Shown here one piece after another: positions 1 through 7,341 of a stretch of 20,409 nt of DNA (position 1 is its first letter; each line of letters begins with the position of its first letter). The DNA is from Silene noctiflora (Eukaryota > Streptophyta > Magnoliopsida > Caryophyllales > Caryophyllaceae). The translations under genes and the position numbers were made by a program. Location: NCBI GenBank assembly GCA_009801015.1, contig VHZZ01000299.1, forward strand, positions 157,030 to 177,438. The letters run 5' to 3'. Under the pieces are notes generated by a model that ran no database searches, was not told where the DNA came from, and saw only the letters and a list, made by a program, of their open reading frames with translations.

Positions 1-388
1 TTTTTTTTTTTTTTGTTTTTTGAAAACCCGATAAGCGGTTAATTCTTTAGATCAATCGCAGCAATACGTGTGTTGTATTTTAGCTACTTTTTTTAAGTTA
101 TTTATTTTTGGCTTAGTATTGCTGCCAATTTCTTGTCACAATTGCACTTGAGTTAATTTCCATCTTACGACACAAAAGGAAAAAGCCGGTGTATTAGTTT
201 TTTCCGTTATGCGTTTATGTGCTCTGGTCCCTTTTCCCAACATCTCCTAATTCTGTTATTGAATATGCGCAAAAGAAATAGCTTGTAACAAACTCGTGTT
301 GGCTGAAGATTGACCAATAATAGAATCTGTTATTCCCTTGCAGCTAAAATAGCTTGCCTTCACCAGTTTCAATCCAATATCCTCAACA
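1..388 (-). mobile_element. 3' LTR of a Ty1/copia element, cut by the window edge
   Basis: On the minus strand, the reading frame of the copia RNase H remnant is followed by a purine-rich tract (positions 401-389, CTTGAAGGGGGTT) and then by TGTTGAGGATATTGG, which starts at 388. A polypurine tract followed directly by TGTTG is the usual start of a copia 3' LTR. The far end of the LTR is not identified; a T-rich run (A-rich on the element strand) occupies positions 1-24. No second LTR is visible, so the boundary rests on the polypurine junction alone. Confidence 0.5.
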
Positions 389-790
389 ACCCCCTTCAAG
401 CAGGATTAGGAGGAGTTGCTAAAAGTCCTAGATTGGCCACCAAAAGAAAATGTTGTGCCTCACTACCCAATGTCATTGTAAAGACATCGACAATTTGGAA
501 GGAAAAAGGAACATCTGATCTCTGCAAATGAGACATTCCTCTATCATTTCCGTTATGTAATGACAATCCAATTTAAAATGCTTAGTTCTCTCATAGAATA
601 TAGGATTAGGATCTATATAACGTGGTGCTTTGTTAGCGCAATGCAATGTATAAGAGTAGGAACATGTACAAACAATTCATTTAATAGCTCATTTAACCAA
701 ACCAATAATTCACTAGATGATCGACTCAACATACTTCTATATTCATGATTCTGCAGAAGATTTGCTCACCATATTTTTGTTTTAGGTAAA
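389..790 (-). mobile_element. Decayed Ty1/copia pol fragment (RNase H C-terminus)
   Basis: Translating the minus strand across several frames gives the ordered landmarks of the copia RNase H domain. These are a VSKSSAES-EYRSM segment near 770-735, SSSELLVWLNELLNEL, then VPTLIHC near 660, NP-FYERTKHFKLDCHYI near 610-555, and QIVDVFTMTLGSEAQHFLL near 495-435. The family normally reads SRSSAEAEYR, ERTKHIEIDCHFIREK and QIADIFTKAL, so the order and spacing fit. Stop codons and frameshifts interrupt it, so it is dead. The upstream part of pol is missing: similarity stops near 790, just before the LTR-like block that starts at 819. The plus-strand open frames here are shadows. Confidence 0.72.
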
Positions 791-1150
791 AACAATCAAG
801 ATATCATAGCTCGAATCCTGTAATATCCCGTATTTTGAGATTTGGTCAAAGGTAGTCAACGAATTTAAAATGAGAAAATATATTTTAATTATAAGTATTT
901 ATGACTATTTGACGGAAGACTTTTATATTTATTTAACGTCTTTATAATTTATTTAATTATATATATTTCATATTTTATTATCAGATTGCAAGACGGAAAA
1001 TATTTTTAAACAGTTTGGCAAGTAGCCATTGGGACGTATGGAATATGGTAAGAGAAGGGAAACAGTTTTCTAATATTAGTAGTATTCCTTATAATAAAAT
1101 AATAATATATATTAGTATTTATATCTTTCCATACTATCTCACTTCATGAC

Positions 1151-1158
1151 TATAAATA
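1151..1158 (+). promoter_or_regulatory. TATA box inside the LTR-like block
   Basis: TATAAATA lies about 330 bases from the TG end, after an AT-rich stretch. This is where the U3 promoter of a plant LTR would be expected. No start-site evidence is available. Confidence 0.4.
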
Positions 1159-1343
1159 CCAACTTTTAGCCTTTATTTATTCAATTGTGCTTTTACAAAA
1201 TTTATAAAGCTGGTGAAGGAATCTTAAAGGAGAATTTCAGATCTGTCTCGCAATTATTTCCGTCTTAAAATCAAAGAGGTATTTTATAATTTCGTCTTAT
1301 AATTAATTCAATTATTTTATTAAATCGTCTTATAATTGTACCG

Positions 1344-1429
1344 TTGACCACTATAGACCTAATTGACCGCAACCTAGCCTAGTCTTGACCATGACCCACT
1401 GTAGTAGAGCCTGTTGACCTACGTTGACC
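1344..1429 (+). promoter_or_regulatory. Cluster of five W-box motifs (TTGACC)
   Basis: TTGACC occurs at 1344, 1363, 1385, 1414 and 1424, all in the same orientation, within 86 bases. TTGAC[C/T] is the core bound by plant WRKY transcription factors. The cluster lies about 190-280 bases downstream of the LTR TATA box, so it would be inside the transcribed region of the element. A regulatory role is an inference from motif density. Confidence 0.3.
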
Positions 1430-2142
1430 ACCGTGGGGGCTGGTGTTTGGTGGTTGATTGTTATTTGTTTGTCGCATGTTTAAGACGGATTTTATAGCCA
1501 TGTCAGACGTCGACTGGACCTGGGATTGGTTGGATTGTCTTCCTAGTGGGTAGTCGACCCAAGTGGGGTGGTTAGGGAGGCTGGTAGGGGAGGAGGTTGA
1601 CAGCGTTGAGTCTTGTGTCAAGTCTTAAGACGAATGGGTTTTGCTGTGTGATGAGTGTTTGGGCCAACGAATGGTATGGTTGGGTTCCTGAGAGTCAGGC
1701 GCACCTTATGGTGTGGTCATGGTGGCCGTAGGTGGTGGTTCGTTCAGGAGTGGCCGGAAAGTCGCGAAACAGAGAAGGCGTGGGCGGCGTTTGTCGAGGG
1801 AGTTAGGGGTATTGAAAGGTACGGTAGTAACCGTGGTGGTGAGGTGATGATGATAGTGGTATTGTCGTGGTCAGGGGGTAGCCCACGACGTCTGAATGGT
1901 AGTTGTGAGGAGGAGGGAGTGCGTGTGATGGTTGTGTGAGCGATAGGGAGTTAGGGCTGGTGATTGTGGGTTGTGTAGGATCGGGTGTGGTGGCTCATGT
2001 TGTGGCTGTGATTGGCGGATGTTGGGTGATCAGGCTGGTGGGGAGAGTGGTCCTGGTGGTTGACTGTGGTGGTCGTGGGAGTCGTGTGAAGGGGTGGTGT
2101 AAGACGTGTGTTTGTGTTGGTTTTGTAGTCGGGTTTTCGTAA
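1430..2142 (+). other. G/T-rich, C-poor non-coding tract in the LTR
   Basis: About 700 bases are dominated by GGT, GTG and TGG on the plus strand, in sharp contrast to the AT-rich flanks. Frames stay open here (for example 1655-1939 and 1936-2142) because TAA and TAG are rare, but their translations are low-complexity Val/Gly/Arg/Trp strings without domains and lack ATG starts. No gene is called. Confidence 0.5.
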
Positions 2143-2504
2143 ATTAGTTTATATTAATGTTCGTAATTATTTAATTAATAGTTAAGCGTAATTAGTTTTG
2201 GTTTTAATTATCGTATTATATATTTTTTAGGTGACGGATTTGTGGAGAAGCGTTATTAACTGGATTGCTTTACTATTTACTTGAATTGCTTGGATTGCTT
2301 GGATTGCTTTAATTGGATTTGCTGAAAAGGTAGGATAACTACTCAACTCGTATTATTTATGTCTAGTGCATTTTATTAAGCAATGTGAATTGGATGGATT
2401 ATTGAGTTAATGGATGAGTTTTATTATTTTGGTTGGATGCCTCAGCTTAGTGTCTGGAGTGAATTGGTTGAGTATTTATTATTTATTGTTGTTGCATATC
2501 ATTT

Positions 2505-2790
2505 GCATTGGATACCTCAGATTCGTTCTGGGATGAATAACTATTATTGGCATGACATTTGCATTGGTTAGCTCAGATTCGTTCTGGGATGGATAATTAT
2601 TATTGTTGCATGGTATACTGCATTGGTTTCCCCAGGCTGNTTCTGCAGGACTTGTCTCTGNGATGAGTTTACCTCAACTTCGGTTGGGATGATTGCATTG
2701 TTTTCCCCGGTCCAGGGATTGGCGGGATGAACGAGTGTTTCGGGTGATGAGCTCAGTTGCATTGGCATTTGCATTTGCATATCATATCAT
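2505..2790 (+). repeat. Degenerate tandem repeats with a GCATTGG...CTCAGATTCG core
   Basis: A unit beginning GCATTGGNTANCTCAGATTCG and followed by TTCTGGGATGNATAA recurs. Copies start near 2505, 2561 and 2620, a weaker one near 2695, and a remnant near 2758, so spacing is about 56-75 bases. A shorter GGATTGCTT repeat lies upstream at about 2280-2310. This is internal structure of the LTR-like block. Confidence 0.55.
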
Positions 2791-3295
2791 ATTGTGCATT
2801 TTAATTTAGTTCATCCCATACTTGTTGTTAGTTATTCTACTCAACCTTGTGGTTTACTGTGTATTCGTGAACATCTGTGATGAACCAATTATTGGTGAGC
2901 AGTCTGCTTGTCAGGTTTTTGAGTTAGTTGACTTGGGAGCTCATGGGGAAGCATGAGTATTTTGGCCAGTCTATCTAGAAGTCTAGATCACTTAGTTCGA
3001 GATAGTTGTTATTTGTAGCATTCAGTTTATTTAATTTATTTTCGCTGCGAGTTGTAATTATTTATTGTTTCAGTTGTGTCAGTTTGGCTACGTTGTAATA
3101 AAACTTTTATTCGCTAAATTTTTATATAAAGTACTTTAATTTATTTAATTTATTTCCGATTTAGGAGAAAGAGTGGGAACTACTGTTTCCCCCGAAGTTC
3201 CCGTTGGAATGGATTTAGAGGTAAGGGGACAGACCCTCATGTAAGACAATGACCTCGGGTGAAAGAAATGCAAATCGTTTCCATGCAGTAAACTC

Positions 3296-4274
3296 TCATA
3301 GTCTTAAGTAGAGAGATTTTTTTTTTTTAGATCTCTTTTTGTTGATAAAGTTGCATAGTGTAGGTTTTGAGCTAGTTGAAGAAGATGGGTTGTAACCAAA
3401 AGTGTCATTCAAGGCCATGGGGAACACACTAGTATCTCCAGAAACCATTGGCACATCAGTCAAACTAATAGACCCATCAGACCTAACCGTCTTGATTACT
3501 AACTTCTGTATTGCTTTCCATGACCATAGACTCAACTGCCAAAGCCACGAAGTCAGTAGGATGAACAAAGTCAGTAAGATGCACTTGTGGCAATGTGAAA
3601 CTGCCAGCTGCAACCATATTCTGGCCCAAATCACTTGCTGGAGTTTTAAGTGAAGAAGCACATTTTTTCCCAACTTTTACCTCATTCACATCCAAGAGGT
3701 CTAACACAATCCGCTTATCATTCAGATTAATATTCACAGCTTTTTTTACTTCTTCCATCTCTCGAATAATGTCGTGTTATGAGGCTCTAACTCAATAGCC
3801 TCCTCCAAAGTGACCTTTGCCTCAGAAAATCTATTCAAATTCTTAAGGGCCACAACTTTATGAAAAGCAGCCTTAACATTGTTAGGGAAAAAGCTTAGAA
3901 CTAGAGAACACAAATTTAGCACCCCTTCAAAAGCTTGAAGTTTAATGGAGCAAGCAGCTAGATTTAACGTTAAAGAAACAACAAGAGACTAATGGGTCCA
4001 AATCAAGGTCACGGTTTTTTCGAAGAGATAGACACAACTGGCGACATGCCTTATCATAACAATCACCCGCAAGATCAAATTGATGCTGACGAAAAAGGTT
4101 ATTCCCAAAATCTTTAAGTGCATGCATTTTAGAAAGAAGGGTAGAATCCAAATTAGTAAGAGCAATTTGAAACTCGGCTTCATCATCCGCTATCTTATCA
4201 CGACTATAAACAAAGGTCAAGTATTCGAGAAAAGCGGCACCATAAGAAGAAGAAAAACATGGAGAAAACGACAT
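3296..4274 (-). pseudogene. TPR-repeat protein pseudogene with several frameshifts
   Basis: The intact N-terminus starts at ATG 4274 (MSFSPCF...) and includes a TPR-like helix pair, LKDFGNNLFRQHQFDLAGDCYDKA. The frame shifts near 3990; the next frame reads LTLNLAACSIKL...VLSFFPNNVKAAFHKVVALKNLNRFSEAKVTLEEAIELEPHN in separate segments, the classic second and third TPR helices of FKBP/co-chaperone-type TPR proteins. It stops at about 3759. A further frame continues from MEEVKKAVN (3758) to a stop at 3483, and a third shift appears to carry the tail down to 3296. So at least two, probably three, single-base-type lesions break one conserved frame. Neighbouring genes are intact over kilobases, which argues against simple assembly error. 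It keeps a 5'-UTR intron, so it is not a processed copy. I do not recognise the exact family member; the parent would have bound partners through its TPRs. Confidence 0.68.
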
Positions 4275-4276
4275 GA

Positions 4277-4375
4277 CTGGTCAAAAAGAGAAAACCTAAC
4301 AAACTATAAAGAAGCAGTCGAGCTGCCAACCACAGATAACTAAACAAGAAACTGTAATTAGACGGAAATACTTAC
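4277..4375 (-). other. 5'-UTR intron of the TPR pseudogene
   Basis: On the minus strand TGCTG|GTAAGT at 4376/4375 is a strong donor, and a pyrimidine-rich stretch ending in CCAG at 4277 is an acceptor. The exon resumes with TC and then the ATG at 4274, so the start codon lies two bases after the splice site. Upstream, about 4376-4640 reads like a leader in the minus direction. Confidence 0.5.
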
Positions 4376-4563
4376 CAGCAAACAAAAGATATGGATTGAA
4401 ATCACAACCTCAACAAGATATGAATTAGATCTAAAAAGCAGAATACACATAGCTACCACCACAACGACGCAATTAATCGACCACCGAAAAAGAAAACACC
4501 TCCCTGGAGTTGAAAGGACATGGACACACGACTTAGAATACAGAACATGAGGAAAAAGGAAGC

Positions 4564-4608
4564 TCTCGCCGGCGACCTGAGGTGATTCGGTAAAGGCCGC
4601 CGGCGAGA
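4564..4608. repeat. GC-rich 11-bp inverted repeat (hairpin)
   Basis: TCTCGCCGGCG (4564-4574) and its exact complement CGCCGGCGAGA (4598-4608) flank a 23-base loop. It lies in the presumed minus-strand leader or promoter of the TPR pseudogene, within otherwise AT-rich DNA. Confidence 0.6.
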
Positions 4609-4938
4609 AAAAAAGGGTATGAGGTTTGACGATGAGATTAGTTGGGGTTTTGTCTGGTGAGGTTTTTTTTAGCTAGGTGGGTTATGCCATCCATTTGGAT
4701 CTTCTATGAAATCTAAATATATTATTAACTCATAGTGTAGCCAAAATGACATTAACTTGGTTTTTATTTCATGATGCATAATTTTTTTTTTAAAAAAAAA
4801 AAAAAAATCTATGGACAAGGATGAATGGAAATGCAAGTAGGAGATGGGTTATAGGCCACAGCCCATTTTGAATCCGTTGGACCGCAAATAATTGTCCCAG
4901 GTGGAGCAAAACCATCAAATCAAACCACTAAAAACAGA

Positions 4939-5024
4939 AGATATTTTTGATACGTCGTATTATCAAAAAGAGGAAATAAAAAGAAAAAATCAAAGATATT
5001 TTTTACCATCCACACAAAATATCC
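4939..5024 (-). promoter_or_regulatory. Evening-element cluster upstream of the GRP gene
   Basis: AGATATTTT, the exact reverse complement of the evening element AAAATATCT, occurs at 4939-4947 and 4994-5002. A one-base variant, AAAATATCC, lies on the plus strand at 5016-5024. All three are within about 210 bases of the TATA box at 5145. The evening element is the CCA1/LHY/RVE-binding motif of evening-phased plant genes, and Arabidopsis GRP7 (also called CCR2) is a classic clock-controlled gene. The function here is inferred from motif and gene identity. Confidence 0.6.
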
Positions 5025-5124
5025 TAACAACTCCACATCACAAGATCCATGACCACCTTAACCATGGTTAAACTCAACTAACCACGATTCCACCACGACG
5101 TCGTATACCTCCTTCCCTCGTATC

Positions 5125-5133
5125 AAACCCTAA
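5125..5133 (+). promoter_or_regulatory. Telo-box AAACCCTAA
   Basis: AAACCCTAA sits 12 bases before the TATA box. This motif is common in promoters of plant genes of translation and growth. It is short, so chance occurrence is possible. Confidence 0.4.
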
Positions 5134-5144
5134 TTTCTTCCCCC

Positions 5145-5152
5145 TATATATA
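5145..5152 (+). promoter_or_regulatory. TATA box of the GRP gene
   Basis: TATATATA lies 95 bases before the start codon and is followed by a CT-rich leader (about 5183-5215). Transcription would be expected to start near 5175-5185. No other TATA-like site lies in this interval. Confidence 0.65.
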
Positions 5153-5246
5153 CCATCACATCGTCCCCTTTATTTTTCACAGCTCTCTTTTTTCTCTCCT
5201 ACTTTCCTTTCAATCAAAAACCTTAATTTTCCTAATTTGTTCAACA

Positions 5247-5867
5247 ATGGGGGATGTTGAATACAGATGCTTCGTCGGCGGTCTTGCATGGGCCACCAAT
5301 GAAGAATCCTTGGGTAACGCTTTCACCAAATTTGGCGATGTCACTGAAGCTAAGGTCCGTTTCGATATCGATATCTAATACTCTCTCCGTCTCATTGATT
5401 TGTTATTTTATCGGTTATTGTTCTGTTATATTAGTGTAGAACCGTGTTACGAGAGACTAATCGATTTGTTTTTTTATGATGTTCAGATCATCAACGATCG
5501 TGAGACAGGAAGATCAAGAGGATTTGGATTCGTCACCTTCGGAACCGAAGACGCAATGAATGCTGCGATCGACGGGATGAACGGACAAGATCTCGACGGA
5601 CGTCAGATCACCGTCAACCAAGCACAATCACGTGGATCCGGCGGTGGTGGCGGTGGACGTGGTGGCGGTGGCGGTGGATACGGTGGTGGTGGAAACCGTG
5701 GATATGGAGGTGGTGGCGGTGGATATGGTGGAGGAGGTGATCGTTACGGAGGAGGAGGAGGTGGTGGATATGGTGGTCGCCGTGAAGGTGGCGGTGGAGG
5801 ATATGGAGGAGGAGGTGGTGGTGGTTACTCACGTGGAGGTAACTCCGACGGTAACTGGAGGAATTAA
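5247..5867 (+). CDS. GRP7: Glycine-rich RNA-binding protein, GRP7/GRP8 class (two exons)
   Basis: Exons are 5247-5354 and 5487-5867, giving 162 residues. The N-terminal RRM (about 6-83) shows RNP2 CFVGGL at 8-13 and RNP1 RGFGFVTF at 47-54, joined across the intron as [11 protein letters not shown]. From about residue 85 the tail is almost all glycine with interspersed Tyr and Arg (GGGGY, GGGR types), ending NSDGNWRN. Arabidopsis GRP7 and GRP8 have the same layout at about 170 residues and an intron at the same place. Family members bind U-rich RNA in nucleus and cytoplasm and control splicing, export, circadian output, cold and immune responses. Arg45 and Arg47 match Arg47 and Arg49 of Arabidopsis GRP7, the residues modified by the bacterial effector HopU1. 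ATG 5247 is chosen because it gives the family N-terminus [11 protein letters not shown]. The symbol marks class, not proven orthology. Confidence 0.95.
5355..5486 (+). other. Intron of the GRP gene
   Basis: The donor is AAG|GTCCGT and the acceptor TGTTCAG|ATC, with a T-rich stretch before it, giving a 132-base phase-0 intron. The donor departs from GTAAGT. If retained, the frame meets TAA at 5376-5378, leaving a 43-residue truncated RRM. In Arabidopsis the GRP7/GRP8 intron is the site of negative autoregulation through an alternative 5' splice site; whether the same happens here is not shown. Confidence 0.9.
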
Positions 5868-5951
5868 AATCTGAAGGGTTAAATGTTTTTGCGTTGAAGT
5901 TGTCTGTGCTCGGGTTTGGGCTTGGGCTATTCGGGTCAATACCGAAACTAT

Positions 5952-6111
5952 GTTACTGCTTTTGGGTCACTGTTACTGTCCTTTTGTTACTGTTACTGTT
6001 GTTTGGGTTCTAGTTACTGGTTCTGTTGTTTGGGTCATTTCTGTTACTGTTACTGTCCTAGAATTTTGATCGAATGGGTTAAATAGTGTTGGGAGGAGGT
6101 CATTGTTACTG
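5952..6111 (+). repeat. GTTACTG motif array in the GRP 3' UTR
   Basis: GTTACTG occurs eight times in 160 bases after the stop codon, twice as back-to-back pairs (GTTACTGTTACTG), interspersed with TTTGGGT. The 3' UTR probably ends near 6160-6200, after the AT-rich AATTAATGAAAAGG; the cleavage site cannot be fixed. Confidence 0.6.
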
Positions 6112-6199
6112 CTAATTTGTAACTATGATTTATTAACGATGGTTACAACCCTGAGAATTAATGAAAAGGATACTGGTTTCTGTTATCTCCGCTTCGTTT

Positions 6200-6492
6200 T
6201 TTCAATGTTTCATTGTTCGTTTCTGTTTCGGTCACTGCTTCTACCGTTCTACGTAAGCAAATGAAATGTACGAGACAAAGATTGTTTGCTAATTCAGCAT
6301 TGTATTGCCGTATTAATTTACGATTACGTCTCGAACCGTCTTTCTCGTGATTTTGATTTTGATCTAATCCATGCTCGACATGTCAAGCTCCGGCTTTGGT
6401 TTGGAATCTTTTTCTTGTTCTATCAAATTGGTCGCATTCTTAAATCACACGATTTTCTGATACGTCGTCGTTCTTAGGAACGCACTTTCAGC
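6200..6492. other. Intergenic, nothing recognised
   Basis: This is ordinary AT-rich sequence after the GRP 3' UTR. A frame at 6286-6477 is open for 63 codons but lacks an ATG, a domain or a clear composition signal, and is not called. Confidence 0.4.
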
Positions 6493-6698
6493 ATAAATTT
6501 AGTGGCGGGCCTCAAATATCAACATGCTGTCATTTTGTGTACATTATATTCTTCAGAAATTGTGTGATTGCTGGGAAAGATGAGACGAATAAATGTCCAC
6601 ATAATCAGACAGGGTTGTTCTCTGATGCGTCCTCGCTTATAAATTTCTTGGCGGACCTCAAATCGTCATCATGTCGTTATTTTGTGTACATTATATTC
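6493..6698 (+). repeat. Pair of about 60-bp direct repeats
   Basis: The segment 6493-6551 (ATAAATTTAGTGGCGGGCCT..., ending TTTTGTGTACATTATATTC) recurs at 6639-6698 with scattered substitutions, an offset of 146 bases. The second copy runs into the LINE-like fragment. This may be a duplication made during insertion or a repeat belonging to the element. Confidence 0.7.
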
Positions 6699-7190
6699 GA
6701 CCCGACATAGATTATAGAATCTTTTGCGGAAAAACTGGGGTTGCCACGGTTTCAAGGGATGAACTTATGGCTTTGCGACGCGGTCTTATGATTGCTATTG
6801 AGCGGCAAATTCCACGCTTAATCATACAAACGGATTCAGCTCTTGTTGCAGAGTTGATGGAGGTAAGTCGGCCTTACCCGATGGCACATTCCCATCTGAT
6901 GCAAATTCGCATTGGAGTGTGCAACTGATCCATGTTTATTGTGAGGCGAATATGGATGGCTAATCTCGGTGTTACCCAGTCGCAACAATTATGTCAGGTT
7001 GATCATACTGCAATACCGAGTCAGCTCTGTCAGTTAATTCAGCAGGATATGGGAGGCGTTTCGTGGCCGCGTTTTGTGACGATGTTTCCGTTTTAGTCGA
7101 GTTTGTTTCTTTTATTTGTTTTTTGAAGTTTCCCGTTTCGTTAGCAACTAGCTTGGATGTATTCCGCTTTTCTTGACCCAAAAAAAAAAA
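6671..7190 (+). mobile_element. LINE-like 3' fragment: RNase H remnant and A-tail
   Basis: The frame around 6760-6890 reads DELMALRRGLMIAIERQ, then PRLIIQTDSALVAELM. This is the central part of a plant RNase H (RVT_3 type) domain, with the conserved Glu and the TDS aspartate. A frame change near 6925 leads to QLIHVYCEANMDG, matching the family's HVYREAN stretch, but the expected final aspartate is not recognisable. A further frame runs ANLGVTQSQQL to a stop near 7096. A run of 11 A at 7180-7190 ends the block. The order RNase H, stop, short 3' UTR, A-tail fits a 5'-truncated LINE. The first catalytic DGS motif is absent. No convincing target duplication was found. Confidence 0.6.
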
Positions 7191-7341
7191 TCTTAACCGG
7201 AAACATCAGTATCCAATGTACGCTAGACGTTCATTAGAATAAAAACCTAATTACAACCAATCAATTACAAAAGTCCAGGAAAGAAAGATGCAAAACTTTA
7301 CAAAAATTCCAAGGTGACAGTAACCAGTGATTGACAGAATG

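Larger units (their letters stand above)
819..3290 (+). mobile_element. Long LTR-like block, probably Ty3/gypsy solo or truncated LTR
   Basis: The block starts abruptly with TGTAATATCCCG at 819, a TG-initial end that resembles long LTRs of plant chromovirus-type gypsy elements. It contains a plausible promoter (TATAAATA at 1151), a long non-coding body with short tandem repeats, and an AATAAA signal at 3097, in the order expected for U3, R and U5. No gag, pol or primer-binding site follows; the next recognisable sequence is a TPR pseudogene. The five bases before the start are AATCC and no matching duplication was found at the right, so the right boundary is approximate. The clade assignment is an inference from the end sequence and length only. 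Two N bases occur at 2640 and 2661. Confidence 0.42.
4620..5144 (+). promoter_or_regulatory. Divergent intergenic region: promoter of the GRP gene
   Basis: This stretch separates the minus-strand TPR pseudogene from the plus-strand GRP gene. It holds a T/A homopolymer junction near 4780-4806, the evening-element cluster, a 14-bp palindrome TTAACCATGGTTAA (5058-5071), a GACGTC core near 5098 and a telo-box. No coding sequence is visible. Confidence 0.5.

Noticed and set aside
241..255. Alternative copia LTR start at TGTTGGGAAAAGG (minus strand, 242)
   Set aside because: The AATTAGGAGA before it is a weaker polypurine tract than CTTGAAGGGGG at 401-389, which directly follows the end of pol.
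310..748. Two plus-strand open frames (310-531 and 560-748)
   Set aside because: They lie antisense to the copia RNase H and LTR remnant, lack ATG starts or domains, and are explained by the element.
1655..2142. Plus-strand open frames in the G/T-rich tract
   Set aside because: They are open because stop codons are rare in this composition; translations are low-complexity and have no domain.
3180..3295. Search for the right LTR end and a target duplication (ACA followed by AATCC)
   Set aside because: GGGACAGACCC and AAGACAATGACC have ACA but the next five bases do not match AATCC, so no boundary can be set.
5614..5832. Antisense His-rich open frame opposite the glycine-rich tail
   Set aside because: It is the mirror of GGN glycine codons on the other strand.
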